From assembly GCF_963259705.1 (NCBI RefSeq), contig NC_081842.1, forward strand, positions 90,882,433-90,946,432: a DNA stretch of 64,000 nt. Direction: 5' to 3'. Of this stretch, positions 1 through 11,925 are shown piece after piece. The notes beneath the pieces were generated by a model. It did not search any database. It was not told the origin of the DNA and saw nothing but the letters and a program-made list of their open reading frames with translations. Source of the DNA: Myotis daubentonii (lineage: Eukaryota > Chordata > Mammalia > Chiroptera > Vespertilionidae). Made by a program: the position numbers and the translations under genes. Positions within the stretch are counted from its first letter, which is position 1; every line of letters begins with the position of its first letter.

Positions 1-1172
1 TATTTTAGCTTTGGGGGAAAGATTTTTTTTTTTTTTTGGTAATTTTCCCCCCTCCTACAGTACTCCCTTCTCAGTAATCTAGATACATTCCTGAGCAAGC
101 ACACTGTAACCTTGGTGAATTTATCTATGAGAACACTCACATAAGCTTGAAATTAGTATGCCCCTGGAGACTACCCTATTCTTCCTTCTTAATCAGACCT
201 TTAGGTGGATAGTCAGTGTCTTAGAACAGAGCAGACAGAATTTGCAAGCTGAGTAATGTTGGCTCACAGAGTGCATTCTTTTGCACTTGGGAGAGAAATC
301 ATGACTAAGTGACAGTGAGGTTTTACTTGCATGCTGCGTAACCTCCTGTCCCCAGTACACAGGCAGAGGGCTTTCTTGGGTAATGGGATGGGTTTGTGAA
401 ACACTTGTCTCTTGATGCCTTGTCTGTGCCCTCAGGTCACAAGACAGACAATTTACATCCATTTACCTGACATTCTTTATAACTCAAAGGCTACCAGTTT
501 AGTCCCAGGAAGCCTGACCCTAAATGGTTTGATAAACAGTCAGGCAAGAAATACTGCATTAACACAGTTCTTATATTCAGGCAAGAGAAAAAACTACAGA
601 AACATAAGGTATACTCTACATTCTTTCTTCTTTTAACATGCTTTTGATCTGGCATCAGTGCTTACTTATAAAATCTGATTCAATTGAGATTAAATAAAGA
701 ATAAAATTATTTGTATTTCTAAATAATCTAGCATTAAGATTGTATAAACCACTTCTGTCAACATGTCAAAAAAGGTGAGGTATTTTATAACTCTTTATAT
801 TTATGCCATAAATTCAGAGGATTTAAAAATCAATTGAATTAGCGGCTAAATGAAAATTTTAATTGCAAAATTTTTGATACATAAAAATTATCAGAAATTC
901 AAGGAATTAGCTCATCTTTTGTCTCCCAAAGGATCTAAATGATATGTTACTTTGAGAAGCTGGTATTTGAGTAATTAGAGTAGAGGTTTATTTGACCTAG
1001 CTACTGAGTATTAGTGTTATCAGATTGGGAGCCTTTAGCCCATAACATTAAGAAAACTTAGAAGTAAATTTTAGAGTCATGGAGGTTTTACTTGCTTGTT
1101 CATTTTTCACTTGACTTATTTTTTATGAACTCTATGAGATTTTAAACTTATTGTTCCATACTAAATTTCTGC
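1..1172. other. AT-rich single-copy DNA, no gene seen
   Basis: I see no recognisable repeat or coding pattern. There is a T homopolymer near 25-39. The short open frames here (89 codons on minus, 74 on plus) show no familiar domain and look like chance frames. Confidence 0.5.
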
Positions 1173-1700
1173 TTCATTCATTCAATAAATGTTTATTGAA
1201 CACCTACTGTATGTTTTGTGTAAACTACAGTGACCCAAAGAGAAAACTTTTGAATTCATAAATCTTATTTTCAAGACAACATACATTTTTAAGTAGTAAG
1301 AGAAAATCAATCAAAATATAAAATAATCTAACATAGTGCTGTGGACTATGTTTTTCAAAAAGGAAATATTAGGGTATAGAGGATAATGAGTGGTGCTAAT
1401 TTAGAATGAATAATCAAAGAATGCATCTATGAGAACATAAATTGGGAGTAAACTGTGTATGTATCCCAGGGGATATTTTTCATGCATAGGGAACAGAAAG
1501 TGCAAAGGTCTTAAGGAAGCAAATCATTTTACATATTCAAAGAAGCAGGGAAAAGGTCAGTGTTGCTGATGCAGATTTGGAGGAGGAGGAGGAGGTGGAG
1601 GAGGAGGAGGAGAAGGAGGAGGAGGAGGAGGGAAAGTAGCAAAGAATGTCAGATAATGTAGAATCTTGTAGACTTAAAGGAAGTGGGATGCAGTTGAAGA
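1173..1700 (-). mobile_element. LINE-2 (L2) 3' remnant, antisense
   Basis: The stretch opens with the typical reversed L2 end: a TTCA-type repeat followed by a frame like 'aataaatgtttattgaacacctact' broken over 1178-1210. Further in, at about 1490-1515, are the L2 words for a GGAACAG/GTGCAAAGG segment, and 1645-1670 resembles the antisense of the L2 C-terminal coding region. A GGA-repeat run lies inside it. L2 is an ancient CR1-type LINE that spread before placental radiation, and this copy is heavily decayed. The family call is from memory of the consensus. Confidence 0.65.
1576..1632. repeat. (GGA)n microsatellite
   Basis: This is about 57 bp of GGA/GGAGGA units with single interruptions (one GGT, one GAA). 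It sits within a decayed L2 and probably grew from a purine-rich L2 segment. Confidence 0.9.
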
Positions 1701-1969
1701 GGGGCTAGAATTATCCAGGTTTCATTGCTCATTCCAGTCACTTGCTAAATATTTACCAAATAAAAATTTGAAATAGGAGTCACTGCCTTGAAAAATAGAA
1801 GAGCAGGAGCCACTGTATCAACTAATGATTAAATTAATATTGTTTGAAAATAAGATCTCTGCTCTCCTATAAAAAATGGGCAGGGATAATTATCAGAGAA
1901 GGAAATAACTTACACTCCATTCTCTCCTATCCCCATACCAACATGTGTAAACTTTAAAATCAAGTGATA

Positions 1970-2188
1970 TGCCGTAACCGGTTTGGCTCAGTGGATGGAG
2001 CGTTGGCCTGCGGACTGAAAGGTCCCGGGTTCGATTCCAGTCAAGGGCATGTACCTTGGTTGTGGGCACATCCCCAGTAGGAGGTGTGCAGGAGGCAGCT
2101 GATCGATGTTTCTCTCTCATCAATGTTTCTAACTCTCTATCTCTCTCCCTTCCTCTCTGTAAAAAATTAATAAAATATATTTAAAAAA
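1970..2188 (+). mobile_element. Ves SINE (tRNA-derived)
   Basis: This is a complete vesper-bat Ves SINE. A tRNA-like head carries an A box (tggctcagtgg, 1984-1994) and a B box (ggttcgattcc, 2028-2038), the RNA polymerase III internal promoter. A tRNA-unrelated body follows, then a CT-rich stretch and an A-rich tail. It is flanked by a perfect 15-bp TSD, taaaatcaagtgata, at 1955-1969 and 2189-2203, so the boundaries are firm and insertion was by L1 machinery. The clean TSD points to a fairly recent insertion. Confidence 0.93.
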
Positions 2189-2270
2189 TAAAATCAAGTG
2201 ATAGACGTTTATTATTTTAGTTGGTCTTTGTGATTGCATGCTACAGAGATTCATTCATGTTGCTCTAAGT

Positions 2271-2580
2271 CAGCAGTTCTCAACCTGTGGGTCGCGACCC
2301 CTTTGGGGGTCGAATGACCCTTTCACAAGGGTCGCCTAAGACCATCGGAAAACACATATATCATTACATATTTTTTTGTGAATAATCACTATGCTTTAAT
2401 TATGTTCAATTTGTAACAATGGAAATACATCCTGCATATCAGATATTTAAATTACAATTCATAACAGTAGCAAAATTACAGTTATGAAGTAGCAACGAAA
2501 ATAATTTTATGGTTGGGGGTCACCACAACATGAGGAACTGTATTAAAGGGTCGCAACATTAGGATGGTTGGGAACCACTG
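2271..2580 (+). mobile_element. SPIN-like nonautonomous hAT transposon
   Basis: This 310-bp element starts CAGCAGTTCTCAACC and ends with the inverse of CAGTGGTTCCCAACC, which are hAT-type terminal inverted repeats. The 8-bp TSD is ctctaagt (2263-2270) against ctccaagt (2581-2588), one mismatch. The GGGTCGCGACCCC block next to the left end is characteristic of the SPIN ('space invader') MITEs, which resemble rodent URR1. It has no transposase frame. SPIN families are known for horizontal transfer among bats, rodents, opossum and other tetrapods. Membership here is inferred from remembered consensus. Confidence 0.8.
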
Positions 2581-2588
2581 CTCCAAGT

Positions 2589-3655
2589 GATGGGACATTT
2601 ATTATGTAGAGGAAAAACACACACGATTTAATAGAAACATTGATAAGGCAGATTCTTCCTTCTATGGAAGAATCATTATTCAAGTCCAGAAGCTGGCAAT
2701 TCTTGTTCAGCAAAGCACTTTAATGCTCAGTTTGGTAGAAAGGTCAGACCTTCCACACACTTAGCCTAACTAAATAGGACTGACTGACTGGACACAAATA
2801 TCACTGAATCACTCTGCCATGAAAAATCCCATGTCAGGCTTGCAAGCAGAGGGGGAAAGGGTATCAGTTCATGGGGGAGAAGCAACTAAGCTTAAGAAAG
2901 GCAAGAGCAGAGTAAGAATGGGAGAAAGAACAGGGACCAAAACAGAGCTGACCACAGTAGTCACCCCAGTGTTCTCCTATGGACAGTGGCTCTCTCCATG
3001 TCTCTTCTCTCATCTCTCTTCTTGATATCATGTGTATCTGCAGCAGAGATAACACTCCCCACAACTTCAGATCATACATGGCAATCATGCTGAACTCTTT
3101 TTAATGTTAACATTTCATGTTCAGCTTCACTGCTCTTGATTTTTACTCTCAGTGCTCTTTTTGTTTGCAAATTGCTAAGACACTGAGTTTGATTGACTTG
3201 TATCTGAGCTGAACTGTGAAGAAGTGATGGAAGGTAGTGAATGACTAGAGCTTGAGAACTGAGGAGAGTAATAGAATAATAAAATGTCAATAGCAGAACA
3301 CAGAACAGGAATTTGAAAATCATGTTTAATGAACACTGAGTGAGACATAATCTTAGAATAAGGGTTGTGTTTGGGATACTTGAGATTGGAAAAGGAAGGC
3401 AATTCAAGCATACTTCTTAATTCTTTATAGAAAAAAAGGAATATACACGTTATTCTGTAATTTATTTCTTAGTTGACATCTCCAGAACAAAAAAAAATTA
3501 GGTTCATTTTTAATTAGGAAAAGTAATTCATATGTGAACGGGAATCCAAGGAGGCTTGGATCAAGAGTGTCACTCATTTACATACAGGATTCACTGAGGC
3601 CATTTTTCGGGTTTGGTATCCTCTCCACTAGGACCCGAAGTAAGTTTGTAACATA
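2589..3655. other. Single-copy DNA, no gene seen
   Basis: This is mixed-composition sequence with several open frames of 68-111 codons on both strands (for example 3072-3407 minus). The frames overlap each other and show no recognisable domain or splice context, so I do not call genes. Confidence 0.5.
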
Positions 3656-3659
3656 GAAT

Positions 3660-3760
3660 TGGAAACGGGGAACATTAGTGCTGGAAATGCCCTAGAGAAC
3701 ATCTAATCTAACCCTTTTATCTTACAGATGAGCAAACTAAACCTGGAGGAGAGTGTTTGA
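3660..3760 (-). mobile_element. MIR-related SINE remnant
   Basis: The segment around 3715-3745 reads like the antisense MIR core ('ttacagatgagcaaact'). Upstream words match the usual flanking pattern of ancient MIR-type SINEs. The copy is short and diverged, so the subfamily is uncertain. Confidence 0.45.
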
Positions 3761-3789
3761 GTTTACTGAGGCCACAGTTTATTGAAATT

Positions 3790-4325
3790 GCAGCTGAAAA
3801 GAGAATACAGGAGACTTCTGTCCCATGGCAGCATTGCCATTATATCAGGTTGCTACTCCATCATAATGGTATAAACTTTAACAACAACAATAACAACAAA
3901 AGTAATCAACATATTGAACATGTAATCTGTGATGTTTGTATATCAATTTTATTTGTATTTATTCTTAAGCTTGGGAATTTGCTAGTCTAGGGATGCATGA
4001 GAGAAAGGGATACTACCCAATATTCTATTCTGTCTTTTATGTATTACTGTTGATTCTACATCTCTCTGTTCTTTGAAATTGCTCTAAAAGATTTAGGCAT
4101 TCACATTGTGTTGAGGTTCTTTAGGCAAAAATTACACATCACTCCTTATTTTGTGATAATCAAAATTGCTTTTTAACTGACCAATGCTCATATTTTACAA
4201 ATGCAAGGAAAATTGTGTTGATTTTTTGAAAAAAAAAAATCTATCTCTGCTTTTTACCTGCATATCCTTTATGCCCAATACTTCCCAATGCCAATTTTAA
4301 AAAGACCTTTAGCCTTTTGCTGCTC
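3790..4325. other. AT-rich single-copy DNA
   Basis: No repeat family recognised except a short AAC/AAT-rich run at 3882-3900. No credible gene. Confidence 0.5.
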
Positions 4326-4327
4326 TT

Positions 4328-5095
4328 TTAAAAAAATATTGAATTTAGTAGGGTGACATTGGTTAATAAAATAACATAGGTTTTAGGTGTACAAATCTAT
4401 AATACCTCATCTGTATATTGTATTGTGTATAACCCAAGTTAAGTTTCATTTCATCACCATTTATCCCCCCTTTACTGTTCTCTACCTCCCCCTACTTCAC
4501 TTTTCCTCTGGTAATCACCATACCGTGGTCTGTGTCTATGAGGTCTTTTTTCTTTGCTTAATGCCTTCACCTTTTTCACCCAGCCCCCAACACCTCTCCC
4601 CTCTGACAGCTGTCAGTCTGTGCTCTGTATCTATGAGTCTGTTTCTATTTTCTTTATTAGTTTATTTCATTTTACTTCATTCATTAGACTCTAAATATAA
4701 GTGAAATCATATAGTACTTATCTATTTCTTACTGGCTTATTTAATTTAGCAAATACCGCCTCCCCCCCCCCGCCCCCCCCGCCATCCATGCTGTCACAAA
4801 CAAGTAAGATTCCTTCTTTTCTATGGCCCAGTAGTGTTCCATGGTGTAAATGTACCACAACTTTTTTTATCCACTCATCTATTGATAGTCACTTGGGCTG
4901 CCTTCAAATCTTGGCTATTGTAAATAATGTTGCACTGAACATAAATGTGCATATATTCTTTTAAATTAGTGTTTTGGGTTTCTTCAGACATATTCCCAGA
5001 AGTGGAATCACTGGGTCACAAGGCAGTTCCATTTTTAATTTTTTGAAATTGATCTATACTGCTTTGCACAGTGGCTGGTACTCTTTACATAGAGT
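4328..5095 (-). mobile_element. LINE-1 3' end, antisense, old
   Basis: Read on the minus strand, this is the C-terminal end of L1 ORF2 (about 4780-5090) followed by 3' UTR (4328-4780). Diagnostic antisense words include the site for the conserved ORF2 tail near 4835-4880 and the 3' UTR 'gggtgacattggtt' at 4351-4364. Frames are broken by stops and small indels, so it is a dead, 5'-truncated copy. The C-rich run at 4760-4782 lies in the variable 3' UTR. Confidence 0.85.
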
Positions 5096-5099
5096 GAAA

Positions 5100-6080
5100 T
5101 GCATCAGGCATTTTTCACATGTGCCAGTTTTACTTCTGTATGATATCAAAGATAATTGTTTCGGCCTTGGGGAAAGAATGTACTTTTTGCTGCAAATGAT
5201 AGCTGCAGAACAATCTAAGTAAAAAATGACCTAGTTGTGAAGTCTTATGTTTCTTTATCTTATCAATTATTGAAGAAAAAAATTTCCTTAGCACACGAAA
5301 AATACTAAAAATGTCAAGATAATATGATGCAAATAAATTTGAAGGTAGGAATGGGTATAGTAAACAAGTTTGAAGTTAAAAAGCTGTTTAATACATGAAA
5401 CAAAGAATTTGTCAACCACATTTACATTTTATCTGGAGAAATTATTTCTTTTTACAAACAATAAAAAGGAAAACTGAATTTTACTATCTGGGGAAAAGTT
5501 GAATCAAGTCTATGATCTGTAAAGTATACATTCATTTCTTCTTAGAGAATTCAATGTAGCTGGCTTTTACAACAAGAATAACCAAAGGCATTGTACAGAA
5601 TCAAAAGAACATAAACCACATGTTATATGCACTTCAGATGTATGAGTTATAAATTACCTTATTCACGTAAAAAAAAACAATAAACGTATTTGTACCTCAA
5701 CACCAGGTTTATTAGAGTATTTTGCTTGGCCACTAGAAAGACATGATCAATCTTCTTCATTCTCAGGGCAGATGATGGTAAAGTGTGGTGCTTGATATCT
5801 TTCCCATTTTCTGATTTTGCTATCAGAAAGAGAAAGAGCAGAAAGCCGTATTGTGTATAGGGGGGATCACCTCCCACTACTGGCCACCACTATCACTGAA
5901 TTGTTGATTTTCTAAGATTTTTAAAAATATCAAAATATCCAAAACTTTCAGTAAAAAGTACTTCACATTTAATTTGTTAGCATTCTCCATAGGCAAAAAA
6001 TTATTCAAGGTCTATTATGAGCCAACATTGTCAATATATAGTTAGGATAACTTGGCCTTGACATATAGAAGAATTGATAA
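5100..6080. other. AT-rich single-copy DNA
   Basis: No recognised repeat. A 72-codon minus frame at 5659-5877 has no known domain and lies in low-complexity sequence, so it is not called. Confidence 0.5.
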
Positions 6081-6084
6081 TACC

Positions 6085-6270
6085 AGTTAAGATTTATTGT
6101 GCAACAAGTATGGACAAAGTTGCTGTGCTTATATCTTTCCTTCATCATGTCATTTAATTTCTACTACAATCATATGAGGAAAATTATGTCATAAGTACCA
6201 TTTTATAGCTGAGGAAATAAAGACTTAGAGAATTAAAATTGAGGTTACTTAGGTAGTAAGGAGGTCTGAT
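6085..6270 (-). mobile_element. MIR SINE remnant
   Basis: The antisense MIR core is visible near 6200-6235 ('tagctgaggaaataaagacttagag'-like, diverged). Upstream sequence matches the MIR 3' half. Ancient and degraded. Confidence 0.55.
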
Positions 6271-6520
6271 AGATAACAAATCCCCTTTTCCTCACTGCTC
6301 TTGTGCCTGCCTTGAGTAGATTTAAGGCATTTGGGGTGAGATTAGAAGAGTAGTCATTCCTAAAATCAGACTATTCCCTTAGCCATCCCTGGGACAGGCT
6401 GAGAGAAAATTGAAAGCGGGAATCCAGATTTGCCTGGTGTCTCCCGGATGATGTCTTTAGGTATGCAAATTGTGTGCTTCAGGGGAGAGAGCTCTTTACT
6501 TACATTGATTTTACCTCAAG

Positions 6521-6822
6521 CTACACTTTCCAAAATGGCAACTGAGCACTTAAAATGTGGCTGGTCTGAGGGAATGTGCTGTATGTGAAAAACCATAATA
6601 GATTTTGAAGACTGAGTACTAGAAAAAAATATGTTTTCTCTGTAATAATTCTCATATTGATTACATGTTGAAATAACATTTTGGATACAATTGAGCTGAA
6701 TATTTTATTATAATTAATGTTGTTTTCTAAAAATACTTTTAAAAATGTGGCTACTAGATATTTAAAATTATATTTGTGGTTCACATTATATTTTTCTTGT
6801 GCAGTGCTGCTCTAAAGTGCTT
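6521..6822 (-). mobile_element. hAT-Charlie (MER1-group) MITE remnant
   Basis: The segment has the pattern of a MER1-group hAT MITE: 'actgagcacttaaaatgtgg' at 6541-6560, then the fixed inner words around 6600-6720, and a right end near 6785-6822 resembling 'gcagtgctgctc'. No transposase is encoded. The exact subfamily and TSD were not resolved. Confidence 0.55.
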
Positions 6823-6824
6823 TC

Positions 6825-7525
6825 TTCCAAGCCTCCTGCTTTTAAGAGATTTAAGTGAGTTACACTCCCTGTCTGCTTCTATTATGATTTTATGAGGAAA
6901 TCAGTATCAAAAATAGATTCTTCCGCTCTAAGAATGTAAGAGGTCTTTTTATTTCCACTTGATCATCTTGAACTCTCCTGTTTATTTACTATAATTATCA
7001 CTAACCTCTATGTGGAGAAAAAAGACAGATTAGTCCCATGGTTTGATGCAGGATAGACAAGAGATCCTAGGTAGCATATCTAAACCTGATAGGACAACTT
7101 GGGGCTGAACATCACCATAGATGGGATAACCAAAGTTGCAACAATTTTACATTAAGATGAATTAATTTATTTCCTCATAGATGTTACAAAAGCCAAAAAA
7201 ATTATTTAATTCATTGGAAGTCAGAATCCCATAACAGATACTTAATTGGGAAGACATTGAGAAACTAGGAGACAATCATATAACAGTTGGTGAGAATGAG
7301 AACTATAAAATTTTAATAAAAAGTGACAAAAAGAGGTACAACATAATAAAAAGTTTGAAGTGGAATACATTAAAACTGCTACTTCTCCACCAAGCCAGTA
7401 ATGCCAGAAATCCTAATGGGACTTGTGTAAGAAATAGGAATAGAGAGAGAAGGAGAAACACAGACATAAAGGATAAAAATGGCAACAAACAGATATATAT
7501 ATATATCATATCGTATCATATATAT
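6825..7525. other. Single-copy DNA with short AT repeat
   Basis: No gene or clear repeat up to the L1 boundary. A TA/CATA-rich run at 7493-7525 immediately precedes the L1. Confidence 0.45.
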
Positions 7526-7647
7526 CATTTACCATAGCAACAACAAAAAATAAGATATCTAGAAATAAGCTTAACTAAGGAGGTAAAAAACCTATACTTG
7601 GAAAACTACAAGACACTGAAAAAAGAGATATAGAAAGATATAAATAA

Positions 7648-8085
7648 GTGGAAAATATACCCTGTTCATGGATTGGTAGAATCAATATCATTAAAATGTC
7701 CATACTACCCAAAGAAATCTATAGAATCAAGGCAATCCCAATTAAAATACCAACAGCATATTTCACAAACCTAGTACAAATTCTCCAAAAATTTATATGG
7801 AATAAAAAAAGACCCAGAATAGCTGCAGCAATCCTGAGAAAGAAGGACAAAGTTGGAGGGGTCACAATACAAGATATCAAGCTATACTACAAAGCCACTG
7901 TTCTCAGAGCTGCCTGGTGCTGGCACAAGAACAGACATATAGACCAATGGAACAGAACAGAGAAACCAGAAATTGACCCAAGCCATTATGCTCAATTAAT
8001 ATTTGACAAAGGAGGCAAGAGCATACAATGGAGTCAAGACAATCTCTTCAATAAATGGTGTTGGGAAAATTGGACAAATACATGA
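7648..8085 (+). pseudogene. L1 ORF2 C-terminal fragment
   Basis: This open stretch of 145 codons matches the region of L1 ORF2p just after the reverse transcriptase domain. The recognisable order is [12 protein letters not shown] near the start, then FIWN-K-RP-IA, the GG-T-DIK-YYKA block, and QWNR-E--EIDP followed by IFDKGGK. It ends at an early stop in place of continuing into the cysteine-rich tail. It has no start codon of its own. The reading frame continues, broken, at 8102-8347 and 8918-9226. Confidence 0.85.
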
Positions 8086-8479
8086 AAAACAATGTAACTA
8101 GATGACCAACTTACACCAAACACAAAAAAAGGCTAAAATGGATAAAAGACTTAAACGTAAGACGGAAACCATAAAGATCTTAGACGAAGCCATCAACAGC
8201 AAAATAACAGACATATATGGTGGCAATATTTTTACCGATACATCTCCTAGGACCATGGAAACTAAGAAGAAAATAAACAAATGGGACTACATCAAAATAA
8301 AAAGCTTCTGCACAACAAAAGAAACCTTCAATAAAATGACAAGATAGCCCCCTGCATGGGAGAACATATTTGCCAATGTTACACCGGAAAAGGGTTTAAC
8401 CTCCAAAATTTATAGGCAACTTATATAACTTAACAACAGGAAGATAAACAATCCAATAAAAAAAATGGGCAAAGGACTT

Positions 8480-8636
8480 GTATGCATTCATATAAGCCTA
8501 ACCAATGGACACAGACAACAGGGGGTGAGGGCATGAGTAGGGGGTTGGGTGGTAATGGGGGGATAAGGACTCATATGTAACACCTTAATCAATAAAGAAA
8601 TTAAAAAATTAAAATAAATATTAAAAAATTAAAATC
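8480..8636 (+). mobile_element. L1 3' UTR insertion nested in L1
   Basis: A severely 5'-truncated L1 consisting only of the G-rich 3' UTR and an A-rich tail interrupts ORF2 of the larger L1. The 16-bp TSD is aatgggcaaaggactt (8464-8479) and aatgggtaaaggactt (8637-8652), one mismatch. ORF2 similarity resumes right after the second copy. Confidence 0.85.
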
Positions 8637-9515
8637 AATGGGTAAAGGACTTAAGTAGACACTTTTCAAAAGTGGACATACAGAGGGCCAAGAGACATAT
8701 AAAAACATGCTCAAAGTAACTAATCATCTGTGAGATATATATCAAAACAACGAGATATCATCTCACACCTGTCAGAATGGCTATCAACAACAAATCAACA
8801 AATGACAAGTGCTGGCGAGGATGTGGAGAGAAAAGAAAGCTCATACACTCCTGATGGGAATGCAGACTGGTGCAGGCACTGTAGATAACAGTCTGGAGTT
8901 TCCTCAACAACTTAAAAATGGAACTCCCATTTGACCCAGCGATCCCCCTTCCAGGAATATATACCAAGAACTCAGAAACACCAATCAGAAAGGATATATA
9001 CACCCCTATATTCATAGCAGCACAATTTACCACAGCTAAAATTTGGAAACAGTGTAAGTGCTCATCAGCAGATAAGTGGATTAAAAAAAATGTGGTATAT
9101 CTACACAATGGAATACTATGCTATTTAAAAAAGAAGGAACTCTTACCATTGGCAACAGCATGGATAGACATGGAGAGCATTATGCTAAGTGAAATAAGCC
9201 AGTTGGAGAAAGATAAAATCACATGATTTCACTCATTTATAGAATATAATGTACAACATAAACTGATGAACAAAAATAGATCCAGAGACATAAAAGCATC
9301 AAACAGACTGTCAAACCTCAGAGGGAAGGCAAAGGAGGGTTGGAGGCGGGGTTAAGAGGTCAACCAAAGGACTTGTATCCATGCATCTGAGCATGACAAT
9401 GGACTCAGACAACAGGGGGCTGGGGACATTTGTTGGGGGGTGGGTGTGGGTGGGGAGAGATCAGTTTTGGGGAAAGGAGGCATATGTAAAAGTTTTAAAA
9501 ATAATTTTTAAAAAT

Positions 9516-10084
9516 GCTAATGAAACAATGGTAAAAACTGTTTATTAACAGAAAGACAAAGGACACTTTTAAAGTTACAAATGACTTAAGTGAAAATAAT
9601 ATCACTTGGCAAAAGAATCCTTCTATTTTCATTAACAGCTATTAGCAGTAAAGTAATGGGGTATCACAGCCTATATATGAGAGTTAAATTTTTGCAATTA
9701 ACTTTGATTTGAAAGAAGCAAATTAAAAACAAAAATTAACTGTTATTAGAGATTTATTTTACATAGCAACTAGGTTCCAGTGCATAACAAAGAAACAGTA
9801 CATATTAAGAGCAGACATGTACCCAATTTGTGTATGGCAGTATCAATAATGATTCCAATTCATTACATTTAAATGTTTTTAGAATTATTAAAGATTAAAT
9901 TATATTTAGCAAAATCAGACAGTTAAAGGTTATATGTTAAGAGATTAGAAATGGCCACTCCACTTATAAAAAAATGAAGGTTTTTACAACTACTAAGAAT
10001 TTACAACATGTCTGGTACTGCTAAATAACACTCAAATAAAAAATAGGGAATGTTGAAAAGATAATTTCAAATAATAATAACAGT
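9516..10084. other. AT-rich single-copy DNA
   Basis: No gene, repeat family or unusual structure seen. Confidence 0.5.
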
Positions 10085-11520
10085 ATTACTTCATTAAATT
10101 CATAGATATTGAATGATATCTTACTACAAGCTATACACACTTCAAGGTTCTATGGATTTGGCAGAAAACAAGAGGAGCTATTATAAAGACAAGAAAGGTT
10201 AATGGATTGTGGGGAAATGGTAATAGTTATGTGGGAGTGTAGTATGCATTGAATCAACTCTGGGTATATAATAAAGGTAAAACCATCAGAAATTTTGTTC
10301 ATGAATCCAAAGTAGGGTGTGATTGAAAGAGTTGTAAAGGATGCCTCTAAGTTTTTTTGTTCTGAAAAACTAAATGGATGGATTTGTCACTATATGAAAA
10401 GTAGAATGCTATGAAAGAAACATATTTCAGGGGAAGATAAGAAGAGGACAAAGGTGGGTTGGAACATTTGCAATAGTGTCAACAATAAAAATAAAGTTAA
10501 AAAAGTGATTTTGGACATGGTAATTCGGAAATGGCTTTAGACACAAAAGTAGGTATTGGTGGTTGATTATATGTCTCTAAAGTTCAGAGGAAAGGTTCCT
10601 GCTATAGATAGAAATTTGAAAATTGCTAGCTTATAGGTGGTATTTAAAAACTTTAAATGAAAAATATCATTAATTAAACAGAATTCAATGAAAATGAAAA
10701 GAGGCCCAGGGAATGGACCAAAGTCTAGAGATTGAGGAATTGAGGAGGAACCACCCAAAGAGACTGAGAGAAGCATTAGCATCCTGTGAGGGTGGAGAGG
10801 AAATCAGAAGGGTGGGTTTCTGGCAGGCAAATGAATAAGATATTTCCCATAAGAGTCAGTGATCTACTGGGTAAAATACTTCTGCTTTCACTAAGATGAG
10901 ATCTCAAAATTTACAACTGGCATTGTCTAGAACAGTTTTGATGGAGTGGTGGCAGAGAAAAGTTGGTGCAGTGAGTTCAGGCTAGCATGAAAGCACAAGA
11001 ATAAGACACAGTGGAGACACTTCCTCCAAGGAGCTTTGTGGTAAGCATATAGAGGGGAGAGTGAAGCTCTAGCTACAAAGGAAGTAGGGGCAATACATTG
11101 TTAAGAAGAGAGAAATAACTAAATGTTTTTATGCTGATAGAAAAGATTCAGGTGGGAGGTGAAAACTGATCATGTAGGAAAGAGAATGGAGCGATTGTTG
11201 GCACATTATAGCCACCCACGATAAAAGGTGAGGTGGGAGCACAAATGAAGATTTCTGTTTCCACCAGTAATAACAGTCAAAGAAAAGGCATGATTCATGA
11301 GCACAGTGTTTGACAGATGGTGCATGGTGTGCATAGTTCAATTCTAACCGGAGCTATTATTCCCACTAAGCAGAGAGCAGAATCATCAGATGAAAGTAAG
11401 AATAGGAGATGTATTGAAGGTGAGGAGAAGGGAGAGGTACAACATGGTCAGTGAACTGGAAAAGTGAATAGACTGGTATTGCTAGAAATCATCAAGGCCA
11501 GTGGGCCAGAATTTAAAGGG
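10085..11520 (-). mobile_element. Long decayed LINE-2, antisense
   Basis: Scattered antisense L2 words are in the right order. There is an 'AAGGATG-CTC-AAG-TTTTTG' block near 10338-10362, the 'GAGGAGGAACCA-CAAAGAGACTGAGA' block near 10741-10770, and the 'ATGGAGTGGTGG' block at 10940-10951. These correspond to the L2 RT-to-C-terminal coding region read backward. All frames are broken. The extent is approximate. Confidence 0.6.
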
Positions 11521-11584
11521 AGTCCATTCAACATGCAGTGTGCTCATTTGTAACTTTATTTAGCTTAAGAATAGTAGGAAATAG

Positions 11585-11700
11585 TGTTCAGTCCAATGAG
11601 GTATGACTATTGCCATTCTCACTTTAGAGCTGAAGCAATGTAGAAATAAAGAGGAGTTAAGGAAATTGCCCAAGATTTTATAATTAGAAAAGGTTAGTTT
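11585..11700 (-). mobile_element. MIR SINE remnant
   Basis: An antisense MIR-like core lies around 11615-11690, including a 'gttaaggaaattgcccaagattt' pattern spread over the end. Diverged and truncated by the neighbouring Helitron. Confidence 0.5.
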
Positions 11701-11719
11701 TTGGATTCTTGTTCATACA

Positions 11720-11925
11720 CTAGAGGCCCAGTGCATGAAATTTGTGCACAGGTAGGGTCCCTAGGCCTGGCCGGTGATCAGATCCAATCAAGGCCTTCTG
11801 GCTGCTGTTCGGGGCCTTCCTTTATTCTGTGCCATCCCCTGGTGGTCAGCACACGTCAAACTCCTGGTCTTTCGGTCGAACTCCCAATGGGACAGTTTGC
11901 ATATTAGCCTTTTATATATATAAGA
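11720..11925 (-). mobile_element. HeliBat-type Helitron, 206 bp
   Basis: Read on the minus strand, it begins TCTTATATATATAAAAGG and ends with the degenerate GTGCA-hairpin followed by TGGGCCTCTAG. The host bases are A before and T after, as expected for a Helitron. It has no TIR or TSD and no Rep/helicase, so it is nonautonomous. HeliBat elements are restricted among mammals to vesper bats, which is one basis for the host call. Confidence 0.9.

Larger units (their letters stand above)
7526..9515 (+). mobile_element. LINE-1, 5'-truncated, vesper-bat type
   Basis: This is an L1 covering the last third of ORF2 and the 3' UTR. Coding similarity starts around 7526 and runs through the C-terminal domain (7648-8085, 8102-8347, 8918-9226) to a G-rich 3' UTR (about 9310-9470) with TGGGGG runs. 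Several frameshifts and stops break ORF2. A second L1 tail is nested at 8480-8636. All sequence needed for retrotransposition upstream of this (ORF1, endonuclease, most of RT) is absent. Confidence 0.9.

Noticed and set aside
1984..2038. tRNA-like A and B boxes
   Set aside because: Part of a Ves SINE with tail and TSD. Not a functional tRNA gene: no cloverleaf 3' half or CCA-type context.
3072..3407. 111-codon minus-strand frame
   Set aside because: Rich in Leu/Ser from T-rich sequence, no domain, overlaps another frame.
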